Source: an uncultured Ruminococcus sp. (GTDB lineage Bacteria; Bacillota; Clostridia; Oscillospirales; CAG-272). Taken from it: 30,800 bases of DNA. Made by a program: the position numbers and the translations under genes. How positions within the stretch are numbered: the stretch's first letter is position 1; every line of letters starts with the position of its first letter. The stretch covers positions 1 to 30,800 of the forward strand of contig CAJKRH010000021.1 of assembly GCA_905202255.1 (NCBI GenBank), in the 5' to 3' direction. Below are positions 29,748 to 30,800 of this stretch, piece by piece. Below the pieces are notes generated by a model. That model was given only the letters and a program-made list of their open reading frames with translations, had not been told where the DNA came from and did not search any database.

Positions 29748-30800
29748 ATGGTCTTTTCAAGCATACCTTTTCTCTATTATTTTCTGCCGGCGGTGCTGCT
29801 GCTCTACTTCATAGCACCCCGCAAAATAAAGAATTATGTACTTCTTGCTTTCAGCCTGTTCTTCTATTTCTACGGCGAAAAAAAGCTCGTATTTCTTATG
29901 GTATTCACGGCGATGTGGGATTACCTCTGCTCGCTCTCCATAGATTTTTTCCGCCGCAGAAATAACAAGATCATGCCGAAGGTGTCGCTTGTCCTGTCGC
30001 TGCTTGTCGACTTGGGACTGCTCTGCTACTTCAAGTATACCGACTTCTTCATTTCAAATATAAATGCAATCGTCGGAACAAACATTCCGCTTCTCAAGGT
30101 GGCTCTTCCTATCGGTATCAGCTTCTATACCTTCCAGAGCCTGAGCTATACAATAGATGTATACCGCGGAAAGGTTCCCGTTCAGAAAAACCCATTCACA
30201 TACGCTACTTATCTGACGCTCTTCCCTCAGCTTGTGGCAGGACCTATCGTCCGCTATTCGACTGTCGTCGACGAGCTTGACAACAGAAAACATTCCTTTG
30301 AAAAATTCTCGCAGGGCGCTTTCCGCTTCTGCGTAGGTCTGGCAAAAAAAGTTCTCATCGCAAATGTCATAGGCGAATTCTGCTCCAAATTCTCCGCCAT
30401 AGGAGAAAAAACCGTCGTGCTCTACTGGTTCTATGCGATAGCTTACAGCCTGCAGATTTATTTCGATTTCTCGGGCTACAGCGATATGGCTATAGGTCTG
30501 GGCAAGATATTCGGATTCGAATTCTGCGAAAACTTCAATTATCCCTACATTTCAAAGACAATCTCCGAATTCTGGCGCCGCTGGCATATGTCGCTGGGCA
30601 GCTGGTTCCGCGATTATATCTATATCCCGCTCGGCGGCAACCGCGTGAAATTCGGCAGATGGATTTTCAATATATTCGTAGTATGGTTTGTCACGGGCTT
30701 CTGGCACGGCGCCGGATGGAACTTCATAGTATGGGGTCTCTTCTTCGGCGTACTGCTCGTGCTCGAAAAACTCTTCCTCAAAAAATGGCTCGATAAGATT
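29748..30800 (+). CDS. MBOAT family O-acyltransferase (AlgI/DltB-like), 3'-truncated by window edge
   Basis: ATG at 29748 after GAAAGG; 351 codons are visible and the frame runs off the window (family length about 470-500). It is a multi-pass membrane enzyme that moves acyl groups onto extracellular polymers, in AlgI/PatA/DltB fashion. Visible motifs: FLPAVLLLYFIAPRKIKNY at the start, PIGISFYTFQSLSYTIDVYRG, PQLVAGPIVRY, QIYFDFSGYSDMAIGLG, SEFWRRWHMSLGSWFRDYIYIPLGGNR, and GFWHGAGWNFIVWG, which holds the conserved catalytic His. Usually a DltD/AlgJ-like SGNH partner lies downstream, here outside the window. The closely preceding lipoprotein is probably in the same unit. The probable target is a cell-wall or capsular polysaccharide. 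Confidence 0.93.
   Translation, partial: MVFSSIPFLYYFLPAVLLLYFIAPRKIKNYVLLAFSLFFYFYGEKKLVFLMVFTAMWDYLCSLSIDFFRRRNNKIMPKVSLVLSLLVDLGLLCYFKYTDFFISNINAIVGTNIPLLKVALPIGISFYTFQSLSYTIDVYRGKVPVQKNPFTYATYLTLFPQLVAGPIVRYSTVVDELDNRKHSFEKFSQGAFRFCVGLAKKVLIANVIGEFCSKFSAIGEKTVVLYWFYAIAYSLQIYFDFSGYSDMAIGLGKIFGFEFCENFNYPYISKTISEFWRRWHMSLGSWFRDYIYIPLGGNRVKFGRWIFNIFVVWFVTGFWHGAGWNFIVWGLFFGVLLVLEKLFLKKWLDKI

Noticed and set aside
1..30800. CRISPR arrays, rRNA operons, prophage structural genes
   Set aside because: No regularly spaced short repeats, no rRNA sequence and no capsid or tail genes are visible in the window.

Overview
The window looks like chromosome of an uncultured, gut-type member of the Clostridia (Bacillota). 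The grounds are the gene families (YitT, T-box regulated tyrS, ArgR-RecN operon, sortase B and ICE modules), strong AGGAGG ribosome binding sites, sigma-A type promoters and an OLE RNA. Species cannot be fixed from the sequence.

Region 1 (1 to about 12600) is the right-hand end of an integrative and conjugative element (ICE) of the Tn1549-like type. It carries a 5'-truncated class B sortase, a PP-loop (PAPS-reductase-like) protein and a membrane-anchored CHAP cell-wall hydrolase. A cargo module follows: ECF sigma factor, anti-sigma-like membrane protein, lipoprotein, ABC ATPase and FtsX/MacB-type permease. Two near-identical promoter motifs precede the sigma gene and the lipoprotein gene, which suggests one self-regulated regulon. 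Then come a Cys-rich KTR protein, an XRE repressor, a long structured leader in front of a sigma-70 region 4-like protein, a 57-residue small protein, a MazF-like protein with a zinc-ribbon tail, an excisionase and a tyrosine integrase. The element ends at a tRNA-Leu(CAA) locus. That locus holds one intact tRNA-Leu, one broken tRNA-Leu with the original promoter, and two pairs of inverted putative integrase arm sites.

Region 2 (about 12760 to 18740) is ordinary chromosome. A DUF362/ferredoxin protein and ispE lie on the plus strand. On the minus strand are a small membrane protein and a likely operon of a YitT membrane protein, a GH20 hexosaminidase-like enzyme and a LOG-family protein.

Region 3 (about 18800 to 25265) starts with a MITE-like inverted-repeat element. 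Then a consensus promoter drives an approximately 620-nt structured RNA that I identify as OLE RNA, followed by its partner gene oapA and by tlyA, argR and recN. The tyrosine-specific T-box leader and tyrS follow. OLE RNA plus OapA is a ribonucleoprotein system of the cell membrane known mainly from extremophilic and anaerobic Firmicutes; it is the most notable system here.

Region 4 (about 25290 to 30800) holds a second, roughly 500-bp inverted-repeat element with a hairpin at each end, an unknown membrane protein, a uxuA-SDR operon on the minus strand, a small Ser/Thr-rich lipoprotein and the start of an MBOAT-family acyltransferase that runs off the window.
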